NCBI RefSeq assembly: GCF_035918235.1
Contig: NZ_CP109485.1
Location: 6,859,001-6,923,000 of the forward strand
Reading direction: 5' to 3'
Length of the DNA: 64,000 nucleotides
Origin: Streptomyces sp. NBC_01445
Lineage (GTDB): Bacteria; Actinomycetota; Actinomycetes; Streptomycetales; Streptomycetaceae
Shown: piece after piece, positions 1-9,143 of the stretch
How positions within the stretch are numbered: position 1 is the stretch's first letter
How the letters are laid out: every line of letters starts with the position of its first letter
Notes under the pieces: model-generated
Databases searched by the model: none
Told to the model about the DNA's origin: nothing
The model's input: the letters and a program-made list of their open reading frames with translations, nothing else
Made by a program: the position numbers and the translations under genes

Positions 1-1015
1 CCGTGGCGGCGTAGACGAGACCCGCCCCGAAGCCGATGACGAGGGCGGTGTCGCCGCTCTTCGCCTTCCCGGTCGCCAGAAGCCGCTCCATCGCGAGCGG
101 AATCGAGGCGGCCGAGGTGTTGCCGGTGGTCTCGATGTCACGGGCGACCGTGACATGCTCCGGCAGTTTCAGAGTCTTCACCATCGAGTCGATGATCCGC
201 ATGTTTGCCTGGTGCGGAATGAAGACGTCCAGGTCGTCCGCGCTGATCCCGGCCGCGTCCAGCGCCTGCTGGGCAACCTTCGCCATCTCGAACACGGCCC
301 AGCGGAACACCGCCTGGCCCTCCTGCGTGATCGCAGGGAACTTGATGTCGCCCTTGCTGTCCAGCGGCAGCTTCGACACATCGCCGACGCGGAACTCGTC
401 CCACGGCACGGTCTGCTTGATCGTCTCGGACTTGTCGCCCTCGGAACCCCAGACGGTGGGACCGATGTGCGGCTCCTGCGAGGGGCCCACGACGACGGCG
501 CCGGCGCCGTCACCGAACAGGAAGGCCGTCGCGCGGTCCTCCAGGTCGGTCAGGTCGCTCAGCCGCTCCACGCCGATCACCAGCACGTACTCGGCGCTGC
601 CCTCGACGATCATGCCCTTGGCGAGGGTCAGGCCGTAGCCGAAGCCCGCGCACCCGGCGGAGATGTCGAACGCGGCAGCCTTGGCGGTGCCGAGCTTGTC
701 CGCGATCTCGGTCGCGATGGCCGGGGTCTGCTTGAAGTGCGACACGGTCGACACGACCACGGCGCCGATCTGCTCCGCGCTGATCCCGGCGTCCGCGATG
801 GCCTTGCCGGAAGCCTCGATCGACATCGCGGCCACGGTCTCCGCGTCGGAGGCCCAGTGGCGCGTCGCGATGCCCGAACGGGAGCGGATCCACTCGTCGG
901 ACGAGTCGATCTTCTCGAGGATCACCTCGTTCGGCACGACCCGCGTCGGCCGGTAACCGCCGACGCCCATGATGCGCGCGTACGGGGCGCCCTGACTGGG
1001 CTTGATCTTCGACAT
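1..1015 (-). CDS. fabH: 3-oxoacyl-ACP synthase III (KAS III), 3' end cut by window edge
   Basis: This enzyme starts fatty-acid chains by condensing acyl-CoA with malonyl-ACP in the cytoplasmic type II FAS. The reading frame is open from the ATG to base 2, about 338 residues with no stop, so only the last few residues are missing. The thiolase-fold catalytic triad is visible: Cys122 in SAGCAGFGY, His in PHQANMRI and Asn in TGNTSAAS. The gene lies 17 bp after fabD on the same strand, the fabD-fabH order of Streptomyces fatty-acid operons. acpP and fabF are expected next, beyond the window. Transcription probably comes from the fabD promoter under FasR control. Confidence 0.95.
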   Translation of the reverse strand, partial: MSKIKPSQGAPYARIMGVGGYRPTRVVPNEVILEKIDSSDEWIRSRSGIATRHWASDAETVAAMSIEASGKAIADAGISAEQIGAVVVSTVSHFKQTPAIATEIADKLGTAKAAAFDISAGCAGFGYGLTLAKGMIVEGSAEYVLVIGVERLSDLTDLEDRATAFLFGDGAGAVVVGPSQEPHIGPTVWGSEGDKSETIKQTVPWDEFRVGDVSKLPLDSKGDIKFPAITQEGQAVFRWAVFEMAKVAQQALDAAGISADDLDVFIPHQANMRIIDSMVKTLKLPEHVTVARDIETTGNTSAASIPLAMERLLATGKAKSGDTALVIGFGAGLVYAAT

Positions 1016-1032
1016 GCTCTCGGGGCTCCTTG

Positions 1033-1977
1033 TCAGGCCGTCTGCGTGTCCGCCGCGGCGGAGGTGTGCTCGGCGATCAGGGCGCGGGCTGCGTCGAGGT
1101 CGTCGGGGGTCTTGAGGGCGAGGGTCTGCACGCCCGGCAGGGCGCGCTTGGCGAGACCGGTGAGGGTGCCGCCCGGGCACACCTCGACGAGCGCGGTCAC
1201 GCCGAGCGCCTTGAAGGTCTCCATGCACAGGTCCCAGCGCACCGGGTTGGCCACCTGGCCGACCAGACGCGAGACGACCTCGGCGCCGGTGGCGACCGTC
1301 CGGCCGTCCTTGTTCGACACGTACGCGACCGTGGGGTCGGCCGGGGTGAGGGCCTGGGCGGCCTCTTCCAGCGTCGCCACCGCGGGAGCCATGTGGCGGG
1401 TGTGGAACGCGCCGGCCACCGTCAGCGGCACGACCCGGCGTACGCCCTCGGGCTTGTCGGCCTCGAGCGCGGCGAGCTCCTCGAGGGTGCCCGCGGCCAC
1501 GATCTGGCCCGCGCCGTTCACATTCGCCGGGGTCAGGCCCAGCTTCTCCAGGTGTGCGGTGGTGACCTCCGGGTCGCCGCCGAGCAGGGCGGACATACCG
1601 GTCTTGGTCACGGCGGCCGCCTCGGCCATGGCCAGGCCGCGCTTGCGCACGAGCTGGAGGGCGGCCGTGTCGTCGAGAACCCCGGCGAAGGCCGCCGCGG
1701 TGATCTCGCCGACGCTGTGGCCCGCGACGGCGTCAGGAGCGATGTCGCCGAGTGCCGCGGCCGACAGGAGTCCGGCCGCGACGAGCAGAGGCTGAGCAAC
1801 GGCCGTGTCACGGATCGCGTCCGCGTCGGCCTGCGTGCCGTAGTGGGCAAGGTCGAGCCCGATGGCGTCCGACCACGCGGCGACGCGGTCTGCGGCACCG
1901 GGGAGGTCTAGCCAGGGAGTCAGGAAGCCGGGCGTCTGAGCGCCTTGGCCGGGAGCGACGAGTACGAGCACTCTCAC
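1033..1977 (-). CDS. fabD: malonyl-CoA:ACP transacylase
   Basis: FabD moves malonyl groups from CoA to acyl carrier protein, the extender supply for fatty acids and often for type II polyketides in Streptomyces. The 314-residue protein has the family length. It shows GQGAQ at residues 10-14, the nucleophile Ser88 in GHSVGE and the catalytic His192 in GAFHTRHM. The start used is the GTG that follows a GAGAG purine run; a second GTG two codons in is an alternative. It is the first structural gene after fasR, with an 83-bp gap that should contain the FasR-dependent promoter. Confidence 0.95.
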   Translation of the reverse strand: MRVLVLVAPGQGAQTPGFLTPWLDLPGAADRVAAWSDAIGLDLAHYGTQADADAIRDTAVAQPLLVAAGLLSAAALGDIAPDAVAGHSVGEITAAAFAGVLDDTAALQLVRKRGLAMAEAAAVTKTGMSALLGGDPEVTTAHLEKLGLTPANVNGAGQIVAAGTLEELAALEADKPEGVRRVVPLTVAGAFHTRHMAPAVATLEEAAQALTPADPTVAYVSNKDGRTVATGAEVVSRLVGQVANPVRWDLCMETFKALGVTALVEVCPGGTLTGLAKRALPGVQTLALKTPDDLDAARALIAEHTSAAADTQTA

Positions 1978-2060
1978 ACTCTCTCTTGTGGACGGCCACG
2001 GCCGCCCGTGGGGACAGGGACGAAGAACCGAAGGGGGAATTGTAGGCCCCCGACAAAAGG

Positions 2061-3275
2061 CTATGACTGAGGATCCGCGTCGGCCAGGCGCCCCAGGATC
2101 AGCGCGATCCGCAGCGTGAACGCCGACCTGACATCGGAGGGTGACCAGCCGGTGACGTCTGTCACACGTCGGAGCCGGTAGCGGACGGTATTCGGGTGGA
2201 CGAAGAGCATCCGGGCCGCCCCTTCGAGACTGCTCGCCTGTTCCAGATAGACGCTGAGCGTCTCCAGGAGAGCCGAACCGGCCTCCTCGAGTGGTCTGTA
2301 GATCTCCTCCACCAACTGCTCGCGCGCGGCAGGGTCGCTCGCGATCGCCCGCTCCGGAAGGAGATCATCCGCCAGAACGGGGCGCGGAGCGTCCTGCCAC
2401 GCCCCGCACGCCTTGAGTCCGGCGGCCGCGGCCTGCGCCGACCTGGTCGCGGCGAGCAGGTCGGGGACCACGGGGCCGGCCACCACGGGACCCGCCGCAT
2501 ACGGGCCGATCAGCGACTTCGCGACCTGAAGTGGATTGTTGTTGCCGCCTGCGATGACGACGAGGCGGTCGCCGAGTACCCCGGTCAGGACCTGGAGCTT
2601 GGCGTGCCGGGCGGCCCGGCGGATCGCCTCGACGGTCAGCTCGCTGTCCCCGTCGGGGGCGGTGCCGAGCACCACGCACACGTGCTCCGGCGAGTTCCAC
2701 CCGAGCGCCGCGGCCCTGCTGACGGCACCCTCGTCGGCCTCGCCCGAGAGAACCGCGTTGACCACCAGGGACTCGAGCCGGGCGTCCCACGCACCGCGCG
2801 CCTCGGCCGCCTGCGCGTAGACCTGGGCGGTCGCGAAGGCGATCTCCCGTGCGTAGACGAGCAGTGCCTCACGCAGGATCGACTCGTCGCCGGGCGCCGC
2901 GACCTCGTCGATCGCGGACTCCATGACCTCGATGGTCGTGCGGACCATCTCCACGGTCTGGCGCAGCGTGATGGCCCGGGTCAGCTCGCGAGGCGCGGTG
3001 CCGAAGACGTCGGTCGAGATCGCCTGGGGGGCGTCCGGGTGCCGGAACCACTCGGTGAAGGCCGCGATACCTGCCTGCGCGACCAGCCCGATCCAGGAGC
3101 GGTTCTCCGGTGGCATCGCCCGGTACCACGGCAGCGTCTCGTCCATGCGCGTAATGGCCTGCGCGGCGAGGCTCCCGGACGACTTCTCCAGGCGCTTCAG
3201 GGTCGCGGAGTGCGGGTGGGGGTTCGCACGGCGGTCGCGATGGTCGGGGGCTTCGTTCGCTGAGGGTTCGGGCAC
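2061..3275 (-). CDS. fasR: PucR-family transcriptional regulator of fatty-acid synthesis (FasR-like)
   Basis: This 404-residue regulator has the PucR layout: a long N-terminal sensor region and a C-terminal HTH_30 helix-turn-helix around residues 345-395 (ARMLFVHPNTVRYRLRRV). It sits directly upstream of fabD-fabH in the same orientation. That is the position of FasR in Streptomyces, where the protein is known to activate the fab operon. The GTG start has no clear Shine-Dalgarno. The N-terminal wording (EKSSGSLAAQAITRMDE) follows the FasR family, so the assignment rests on both sequence and context. Confidence 0.9.
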   Translation of the reverse strand: MPEPSANEAPDHRDRRANPHPHSATLKRLEKSSGSLAAQAITRMDETLPWYRAMPPENRSWIGLVAQAGIAAFTEWFRHPDAPQAISTDVFGTAPRELTRAITLRQTVEMVRTTIEVMESAIDEVAAPGDESILREALLVYAREIAFATAQVYAQAAEARGAWDARLESLVVNAVLSGEADEGAVSRAAALGWNSPEHVCVVLGTAPDGDSELTVEAIRRAARHAKLQVLTGVLGDRLVVIAGGNNNPLQVAKSLIGPYAAGPVVAGPVVPDLLAATRSAQAAAAGLKACGAWQDAPRPVLADDLLPERAIASDPAAREQLVEEIYRPLEEAGSALLETLSVYLEQASSLEGAARMLFVHPNTVRYRLRRVTDVTGWSPSDVRSAFTLRIALILGRLADADPQS

Positions 3276-3370
3276 GGGGACAAGACTGCCTTATCGGGAC
3301 GGCTCAGCGGAGTGGAGGGTGCAAGGTGGCCACGTGGACGTCCCGGTCCGGGGCTACCGTGTACGGCGTG

Positions 3371-4027
3371 ATGGAAGTACGTCGCTCCGGCGACCGGTAC
3401 CCCGGCGGCGAGCCGAACGCCGGAATCGAGTCGTTCCACGCCTTCTCCTTCGGCCCCCACTACGACCCCGACAACCTGCGCTTCGGATCGATCCTGGCCT
3501 GCAACGAGGAACGCCTCGCGCCGGGCGCGGGTTTCGACGAGCATCCGCACAGCCACACCGAGATCGTCACCTGGGTCGTCTCGGGCCGGCTCACCCACCG
3601 CGATTCGACGGGGCACGAGTCCGTGGTCGCCCCGGGCGATGTGCAGCGCCTCAGCGCGGGCGGCGGAGTGCGTCATGTCGAGCGCAATGACGGCCCCGAC
3701 CCGCTCGTCTTCGTCCAGATGTGGCTCGCTCCTGTGGAACCGGGCGGTGACCCGGTCTACGAGGTCGTGCACGGCATCGCCGACTCCACGCCCTACGACG
3801 TGCCCGAGGCCGGCTCCCTCCTGCATGTGCGCCGCCTCGGACCGAGGGAGCGCGCCGCCGTCCCGGACGCGGCCCAGGTGTACGTTCATGTGGTCCGCGG
3901 CGAAGTGGTGCTCGGCGGTGCGGAGTTGGGTGCGGGCGACTCGGTCAGGATCGCCGGGGAATCCGACCTCGAAGCCGTGGCGTCAGGACCGGCGGAACTG
4001 CTGCTGTGGGAGATGGCCGCCCGCTGA
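3371..4027 (+). CDS. pirin family protein (bicupin)
   Basis: A bicupin of about 218 residues. The N-terminal cupin carries the pirin metal-site motif in HPHSHTEIVTWV, with a further His in GGGVRHVE and a Glu following, as in iron-binding pirins and quercetinases. Family members act as redox-responsive cofactors or as quercetin dioxygenases; the substrate here is unknown. I chose the ATG because pirins usually begin MEVRRS. No Shine-Dalgarno is visible, so translation may be leaderless. An in-frame GTG at 3326 is an alternative. The gene diverges from fasR, with 95 bp between them. Confidence 0.85.
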   Translation: MEVRRSGDRYPGGEPNAGIESFHAFSFGPHYDPDNLRFGSILACNEERLAPGAGFDEHPHSHTEIVTWVVSGRLTHRDSTGHESVVAPGDVQRLSAGGGVRHVERNDGPDPLVFVQMWLAPVEPGGDPVYEVVHGIADSTPYDVPEAGSLLHVRRLGPRERAAVPDAAQVYVHVVRGEVVLGGAELGAGDSVRIAGESDLEAVASGPAELLLWEMAAR

Positions 4028-4084
4028 GGCTTCCCTTGCGAACGGCCGCGCACCTCTCACACGTGACCGCTCAAGACCGACCCC

Positions 4085-4894
4085 TCACACCTCGGCGAGC
4101 ACCGCGTCCGTGAAGGGGGGCCACACCTCGGCCGCCCACGGCCCGAAGGCCCGATCGGTCAGCGCCACACACGCGACACCCGCCTCGGGGTCGACCCACA
4201 GGAAGGTGCCCGACTGCCCGAAGTGCCCGAACGTCCGCGGCGACGACGAACTGCCCGTCCAGTGCGGCGACTTGGAGTCCCTGATCTCGAACCCGAGCCC
4301 CCAGTCGTTCGGGTTCTGGTGCCCGTACCCCGGCAGCACGCCCTTGAGGCCCGGATACTGAACGGTCATCGCCTCGGCGACGGTCCGCGGATCGAGCAGC
4401 CGGGGAGCCTGCACCTCGGCGGCGAACCGCGCCAGGTCGTCCACGGTCGACACCCCGTCCTTGGCGGGCGAGCCCTCCAGCGAGGTCGAGGTCATCCCGA
4501 GCGGCTCGCATACCGCCTGGTGCAGATACTCCGCGAACGGGATCTCCGTCGCCTTCGCGATGTGGTCGCCGAGCACCTCGAACCCCGCATTCGAGTACAG
4601 CCGCCGTGTACCGGGCGCCGACGTCGCCCGGTGCTCGTCGAAGGCGAGCCCGGAGGTGTGCGCGAGGAGGTGGCGCACCGTGGACCCCTCGGGGCCGGCC
4701 GGGTCGTCGAACTCGATCGCGCCCTCTTCGTAGGCGACGAGGGCGGCGTAGGCGGCGAGCGGCTTGGTGACCGAGGCCAGCGGGAAACGGTGGGCCGTCG
4801 GACCGTGCGCCCCGAGGACCGTGCCGTCCGCGCGGACGACGGCTGCGGCGGCGGTCGGTACCGGCCAGTTCTCGATCATCGCAAGGCTCTGCAT
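4085..4894 (-). CDS. serine hydrolase of the beta-lactamase/PBP4* (class C) family
   Basis: The protein of about 269 residues has the three landmarks of the beta-lactamase superfamily: SxxK as SVTK (LASVTKPLAAY), the YxN motif as YSN (RRLYSNAGFEVLG), and a C-terminal strand region near FGHFGQSGTFLWV in place of KTG. Such proteins are D-alanyl-D-alanine carboxypeptidases or esterases; resistance to beta-lactams cannot be inferred. The ATG at MQSLAMIENW is preferred because the longer frame adds non-conserved sequence over the region upstream of the divergent merR gene. No signal peptide is visible from this start, so it may be cytoplasmic. Confidence 0.85.
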   Translation of the reverse strand: MQSLAMIENWPVPTAAAAVVRADGTVLGAHGPTAHRFPLASVTKPLAAYAALVAYEEGAIEFDDPAGPEGSTVRHLLAHTSGLAFDEHRATSAPGTRRLYSNAGFEVLGDHIAKATEIPFAEYLHQAVCEPLGMTSTSLEGSPAKDGVSTVDDLARFAAEVQAPRLLDPRTVAEAMTVQYPGLKGVLPGYGHQNPNDWGLGFEIRDSKSPHWTGSSSSPRTFGHFGQSGTFLWVDPEAGVACVALTDRAFGPWAAEVWPPFTDAVLAEV

Positions 4895-5011
4895 GGCCAC
4901 GAGCCTAACGGGCTCCGCGAGGACACCCTCCTGCGCCCACGAGCTGGGCCGGGCCGTCGCGCGGGCCGAGTCGCATCGACGGACGCCGTCCGGAATTCCT
5001 CCCCAATGTGC

Positions 5012-5042
5012 TTGCTTGGAGTGCACTTCAACGTTCTAGCGT
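5012..5042 (+). promoter_or_regulatory. MerR-type promoter with 19-bp spacer and operator dyad
   Basis: A -35-like TTGCTT (5012-5017) and a -10-like TAGCGT (5037-5042) are separated by 19 bp, the over-long spacing that MerR proteins correct by twisting DNA. Between them is the dyad TTGGAGTGCACTTCAA (5016-5031), symmetric at 14 of 16 positions. The ATG of the MerR gene begins 7 bp after the -10, so the transcript is probably leaderless. By inference the MerR protein controls itself and the aldo/keto reductase from here. Confidence 0.65.
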
Positions 5043-5048
5043 GGGGGC

Positions 5049-5510
5049 ATGACGGTGATGGAGACCACCCCCGCACCCAGCAAGGCCGACGTCTGCGCAT
5101 CGGCCCCCACCGCTCACCCGCGCCCGGAGGGCCAGGACCACTACACGATCAGCGAGGTCGTGGCCTTCACCGGACTGACCGCCCACACGCTGCGCTGGTA
5201 CGAGCGGATCGGGCTCATGCCCCACATCGACCGCTCGCACACGGGCCAGCGCCGCTACAGCAATCGGGACCTCGACTGGCTCACCTTCGTGGGCAAGCTG
5301 CGGCTGACCGGGATGCCCGTGGCACACATGGTGCGCTACGCCGGACTCGTGCGGGTCGGTGAAGACACCTTCGAGGAGCGCCGCGAACTCCTCGAATCGA
5401 CGCGCAGGGACGTGCTGTCCCGGATCGCCGAACTCCAGGACACCTTGTCCGTACTCGACCTCAAGATTGACTTCTATGCGGGCGCCCGGCGGGCGTCGGA
5501 GAGGGCCTGA
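5049..5510 (+). CDS. MerR family transcriptional regulator
   Basis: A 153-residue regulator with the MerR winged helix at about residues 33-100 (YTISEVVAFTGLTAHTLRWYERIGL), followed by a dimerisation coiled coil rich in Arg/Glu (RRELLESTRRDVLSRIAELQ). No Cys cluster is present, so it is not a metal sensor of the MerR/CueR type; it resembles regulators paired with oxidoreductases. The start lies just behind the elongated promoter, with no room for a Shine-Dalgarno. The stop is 5 bp before the aldo/keto reductase, so the two form an operon. Confidence 0.92.
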   Translation: MTVMETTPAPSKADVCASAPTAHPRPEGQDHYTISEVVAFTGLTAHTLRWYERIGLMPHIDRSHTGQRRYSNRDLDWLTFVGKLRLTGMPVAHMVRYAGLVRVGEDTFEERRELLESTRRDVLSRIAELQDTLSVLDLKIDFYAGARRASERA

Positions 5511-5515
5511 ACCGA

Positions 5516-6544
5516 ATGAGCAGCACGGAGCAGCCGCGGCGGATTTCCACTGTGGAGTTGGGAAACAACGGGCCCTTGGTGGGCGTGCAGGGCCTCGGCT
5601 GCATGGGCATGAGCTGGGCCTACGGTCCGACGGACGCCGACGAGGCACGGGCCACCCTGGAGCGGGGCCTGGAACTCGGCGTCACCTTGTACGACACCGC
5701 CGACGCCTATGCCGCCGGCGAGAACGAGAAGTTCCTTGCTCCCTTCCTCAAGGCGCACCGTGACGAGGTGGTGCTGGCCACCAAGTTCGCCCTGGGCGTG
5801 GACCCGAGCGACCCCACGAAGCGCGTCATCAACAACGATCCCGAGTACATCCGCGCCTGCATCGACGCCAGCCTCCAGCGTCTCGGCGTCGACACGATCG
5901 ACCTCTACTACATGCACCGCCGCGACGTAAACGTGCCGATCGAGGAGACCGTCGGCGTGATGGCCGAACTCGTCGCCGCCGGCAAGGTCAAGCACCTCGG
6001 CCTCAGCGAGGTCACCGGCGGCGAACTGCGCGCCGCCCAGGCCGTGCACCCGATCGCCGCCCTCCAGTCCGAGTGGTCGCTGTTCAGCCGCGACATCGAG
6101 AAGGAGGTCGTGCCGACCGCCGCCGAACTGGGTGTGGCCCTCGTGCCGTACTCGCCGCTCGGGCGCGGCTTCCTCACCGGCTCCTTCGTCAGCGCCGACA
6201 AGGAGCTCGGCGCGGACGACTTCCGCCGCCAGCAGCCCCGCTTCACCGGCGACAACGCCGCCGCCAACGCGGCCCTGCTCGAGCCGGTGCGCCAGGTCGC
6301 CGAGGCCCATGGCGCCTCCCTCGGCCAGATCGCCCTGGCCTGGGTGCAGCAGCAGTCGGGGGCCTTCGGACTCCCCGTCGTCCCGATCCCCGGCACCCGC
6401 AAGCGCAGCCGCATCGAGGAGAACGCCGCGGCCACCCGCATCACCCTCACCGACGCCGAACTCGCCCTGATCGCCCCCATCGCCTCCCAGGTCGCGGGCG
6501 ACCGCTACGCCGACATGACCTTCACCTCGGCGGGGCGCGAGTAA
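5516..6544 (+). CDS. aldo/keto reductase
   Basis: A 342-residue NADPH-dependent oxidoreductase of the AKR (beta/alpha)8-barrel family. The catalytic tetrad is visible: Asp and Tyr in LYDTADAYAAG, Lys in VVLATKFAL and His in DLYYMHRRD. The C-terminal NADP-binding loop IPGTRKRSRIEENAAA is intact. The closest style is the AKR11/AKR13 group (VPIEETVGVMAELVAAGKVKHLGLSE). It is the second gene of the MerR operon, so it probably detoxifies the carbonyl or quinone signal that MerR senses; the substrate is not known. Confidence 0.93.
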   Translation: MSSTEQPRRISTVELGNNGPLVGVQGLGCMGMSWAYGPTDADEARATLERGLELGVTLYDTADAYAAGENEKFLAPFLKAHRDEVVLATKFALGVDPSDPTKRVINNDPEYIRACIDASLQRLGVDTIDLYYMHRRDVNVPIEETVGVMAELVAAGKVKHLGLSEVTGGELRAAQAVHPIAALQSEWSLFSRDIEKEVVPTAAELGVALVPYSPLGRGFLTGSFVSADKELGADDFRRQQPRFTGDNAAANAALLEPVRQVAEAHGASLGQIALAWVQQQSGAFGLPVVPIPGTRKRSRIEENAAATRITLTDAELALIAPIASQVAGDRYADMTFTSAGRE

Positions 6545-6613
6545 CACCCCGGTGCCACCTGCCCGGTCCGCCGCCGTGGGCATCTCCTGCCCCGGTGGCG
6601 GCCGGCCGGCACC

Positions 6614-7831
6614 TCACGTGAGCCCCAGCGCGAACACCGCGAACCCCGCGGCCAGCAGCCCGGCCAGCGCCCGCCGCGCATGCGTCGCCCGCTTCCAGGG
6701 AGCCTCGAAGCCCCGCGTGTACCTGCCGATCAGCACGAGCAGACCGGCGAAGACCGGAAGCCACGCGATCCTCGCCGCTATCCAGCCCAGCGAGTCCGGA
6801 CTCGTCGTCAGCCCGGGTATCGCACCGGCGAAGGAACCCGGTATCGCCGCTGTCAGCAGCGCCGTCTGGTGCCAGCAAAGGATCGTCATCGCCGAGAGGT
6901 TGATGACGACGACCGGCGCCCACAGCGCGGGCCGCCGCAGCAGCCGGCCGATCCGGTCCCGCAGGAGCATCGCCGCACCGCTCTGCGCGGCCGCAAGCGC
7001 GAGCACCAGCAACGACGGCGGATGGGAGTTCGTCCGGGCCTCGCCCGGCACGCCCACCATCGACTCCGGGTAGTGGAACGCGAGGAGCAGCGTCGCGAAC
7101 AGGGCGGCGCCGCCGATCAGCAGCGCCCACGCACCACGCCTTCCGATCCTCTTCTCGCCCCAGCAGACGCCCAGTTGGTAGGCGAACATCCAGCCGGGGA
7201 GCAGGTTGAGCAGGCTCAGCCAGGACGGCATGGCATCCGCATACGGCCCGTAGCGCAGGAAGTCGATCACGGCTACGGACCCGAGCAGTGGTGCCGCCGC
7301 CCACGCCCCCAGTTTCCGGGCGGCGCGTACGCAGTACGGCGTGAGCGCGGTGATCACCGTGTAGACGCCCACGAACCACAGCGGCTGTATCACCAGCGTC
7401 GAGCCGGTGTGCAGCGTCTTCTCCGGCACCCCGAGCGCGTACAACACGGGGATCAGCGCGGCGCATACCGCCGTCACCCCGAGGACCGGGCGGCCCAGAC
7501 GTGCCAGCCGGCCGCGCAGCCAGGCGCTCGTCGACCCGCCCGCCTCCAGCGTCCGCCGGTACGACAGAACGGATGCGTAGCCCCCCACCAGGAAGAAGAT
7601 GCCGAGCATCTGCAGCACCCAGCTGATCGGGGCGAGGAATCCGAAGGAGGCCAGCGGGCTCGTGTTGTGCAGCGCGCCCTGGCCGTCGAGGGAGAAACCG
7701 CCAAGGAGCCAGTGGCCCATGGGTACGGCGAGCAGCGCGAGTGCGCGCAGTCCGTCTATCGCCCGGTCCCGGTGGGCCGGTGTCTTCGCGTCGATGGCGG
7801 ACGCGGTCCTGCGCAGAGTCGCGATACTCAT
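6614..7831 (-). CDS. acyltransferase family 3 integral membrane protein
   Basis: About 405 residues with around ten hydrophobic segments. It has the acyltransferase-3 signature near the N-terminus, RDRAIDGLRALALLAVPMGHW, with the conserved Arg and His. Such proteins O-acylate sugars, lipids or antibiotics at the membrane. The start ATG overlaps the stop of the upstream hydrolase gene by ATGA, so translation is coupled and the two proteins probably act together. That raises the option that the pair adds and removes acyl groups on a cell-envelope molecule, which is inference only. Confidence 0.85.
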   Translation of the reverse strand: MSIATLRRTASAIDAKTPAHRDRAIDGLRALALLAVPMGHWLLGGFSLDGQGALHNTSPLASFGFLAPISWVLQMLGIFFLVGGYASVLSYRRTLEAGGSTSAWLRGRLARLGRPVLGVTAVCAALIPVLYALGVPEKTLHTGSTLVIQPLWFVGVYTVITALTPYCVRAARKLGAWAAAPLLGSVAVIDFLRYGPYADAMPSWLSLLNLLPGWMFAYQLGVCWGEKRIGRRGAWALLIGGAALFATLLLAFHYPESMVGVPGEARTNSHPPSLLVLALAAAQSGAAMLLRDRIGRLLRRPALWAPVVVINLSAMTILCWHQTALLTAAIPGSFAGAIPGLTTSPDSLGWIAARIAWLPVFAGLLVLIGRYTRGFEAPWKRATHARRALAGLLAAGFAVFALGLT

Positions 7832-8958
7832 GACGTCGCTCCAGTCGCGATACGGGTGAAAGCGCGCAGCGAGTCCGTGCCGGGCGCGAAGTAGCCGGTG
7901 TGGCCCTCGGCGTCGTGAGCCGGGATGCGGCGGGCGCCGAAGGAAGGGTCGGTCGGGTCGGTGCCGTGGCCCAGGCCGAACAACTCGACGTTCGGCACGC
8001 GGCCGATCCAGTCGCTGTCGTCCCGCGCGGCCCAGACCCGGGCCTTGGTGCGCAGTTCGGCCACCTTGTCCGCGTGCAGGCCCGGGGAGCCGAGCACCAC
8101 GAGGTCGGACGCGGGCAGTCGGGCGGCGGAGAATCCGCACACCACCGATCCGTAGCTGTGGCAGAAGACGGAGGGACGCGGCGCGCCCGACGCCGTCAAG
8201 CCCTGGACGAAGCGGGTCAGTCTCGGCGCGCCCGCCTCGGCGAGCCGGCCGGTGGCGGCGTCCGGCCCCAGGCCGACAGGCGTCGTGTATCCCACCCACG
8301 CCACGACCGCCGTGCGGCCGCCCGACGCCTCGTACAGCGAGCGGGCCATCCCCGCAGGGGTGCCGTACGGATCCTTGGCCCGGTCGAACGAGCTCAGGTC
8401 GATGTCCGAGCCGGGCACGACGACGGACACATGTTCGGCGCCCGCCAAGTCCCCGAATACCTCGGCCACCTGGCCGCGGCCTCGCGGGTCGAAGGCGAGT
8501 ATCTGCCGCCCGGGCTTGAGGAGTTCGGTGTATCGGGTGACGAGGAAGCGAGCCTGCGCGTGGTCCTGGGACGTGAGCGAAGGGTCCTCCGCACGCGCCC
8601 GGGCCCGGTCACGCTCGGCTTTCAACGCACGGGTGTTGGCCTCGTAGCGAAGATCCGCAGGAACGCCGTCCAGATTCCCGACCACGGTCGGATGCCGCGC
8701 GACCAGATCCTGCCGCTCGGCCTCGTCCAACCCGCGGAAGAACGCCGCCACCTGAGTCGGCCTCGTGGTCGACGGATGGGGCAGCCCGACGCCGAGGGCG
8801 TGATCCGCACGCCAGGACGCCGCGCCGGGTGGCGGACCCGTGAGGGGGCTCTGCTCGCTGCCGACAGCCCAGCCCGTCGTACCCGCCACGACAGTCGTCG
8901 TGAGCGCGGCGGCGACCAGTGTCCTACGGCCGCGTTGCTTCCATGAGCGCAGGCGCAT
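7828..8958 (-). CDS. exported alpha/beta hydrolase (DUF1023-like), copy 1
   Basis: A 376-residue protein with a twin-arginine-like or Sec-type N-terminal signal (RRTLVAAALTTTVVAGTTGWAVG) and an alpha/beta hydrolase domain. The nucleophile is Ser268 in FCHSYGSVVCG, and a late His lies in DAEGHTGYF. This matches the DUF1023 subfamily that is common and secreted in Streptomyces. It is a clear paralogue of the protein at 12340-13548, sharing CHSYGSVVCG, QILAFDP-type and GHTGYF blocks. It overlaps the downstream acyltransferase gene by 4 bp. The substrate is unknown; esterase or lipase activity is likely. Confidence 0.85.
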   Translation of the reverse strand: MRLRSWKQRGRRTLVAAALTTTVVAGTTGWAVGSEQSPLTGPPPGAASWRADHALGVGLPHPSTTRPTQVAAFFRGLDEAERQDLVARHPTVVGNLDGVPADLRYEANTRALKAERDRARARAEDPSLTSQDHAQARFLVTRYTELLKPGRQILAFDPRGRGQVAEVFGDLAGAEHVSVVVPGSDIDLSSFDRAKDPYGTPAGMARSLYEASGGRTAVVAWVGYTTPVGLGPDAATGRLAEAGAPRLTRFVQGLTASGAPRPSVFCHSYGSVVCGFSAARLPASDLVVLGSPGLHADKVAELRTKARVWAARDDSDWIGRVPNVELFGLGHGTDPTDPSFGARRIPAHDAEGHTGYFAPGTDSLRAFTRIATGATS

Positions 8959-9143
8959 CGCCCGTCTCCCCTCCGTCCGGTGGCGTGACGAGGGGAAGGT
9001 AGGAAGACGATGCCCGGCTCCACGTCACACCGGGGAGCCAACTCTCGGGTGATACCCGGGTATTCGGACGTGCTACTCAGGTAGGGGGTGCCCCGGGAAG
9101 ACCCGCGCTGACCTGGGCGCGGAGCGTGATACCGAGCCTGGGC

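Noticed and set aside
155..1795. Long plus-strand frame over fabH-fabD
   Set aside because: It is the antisense shadow of two clear enzymes; GC bias keeps it open.
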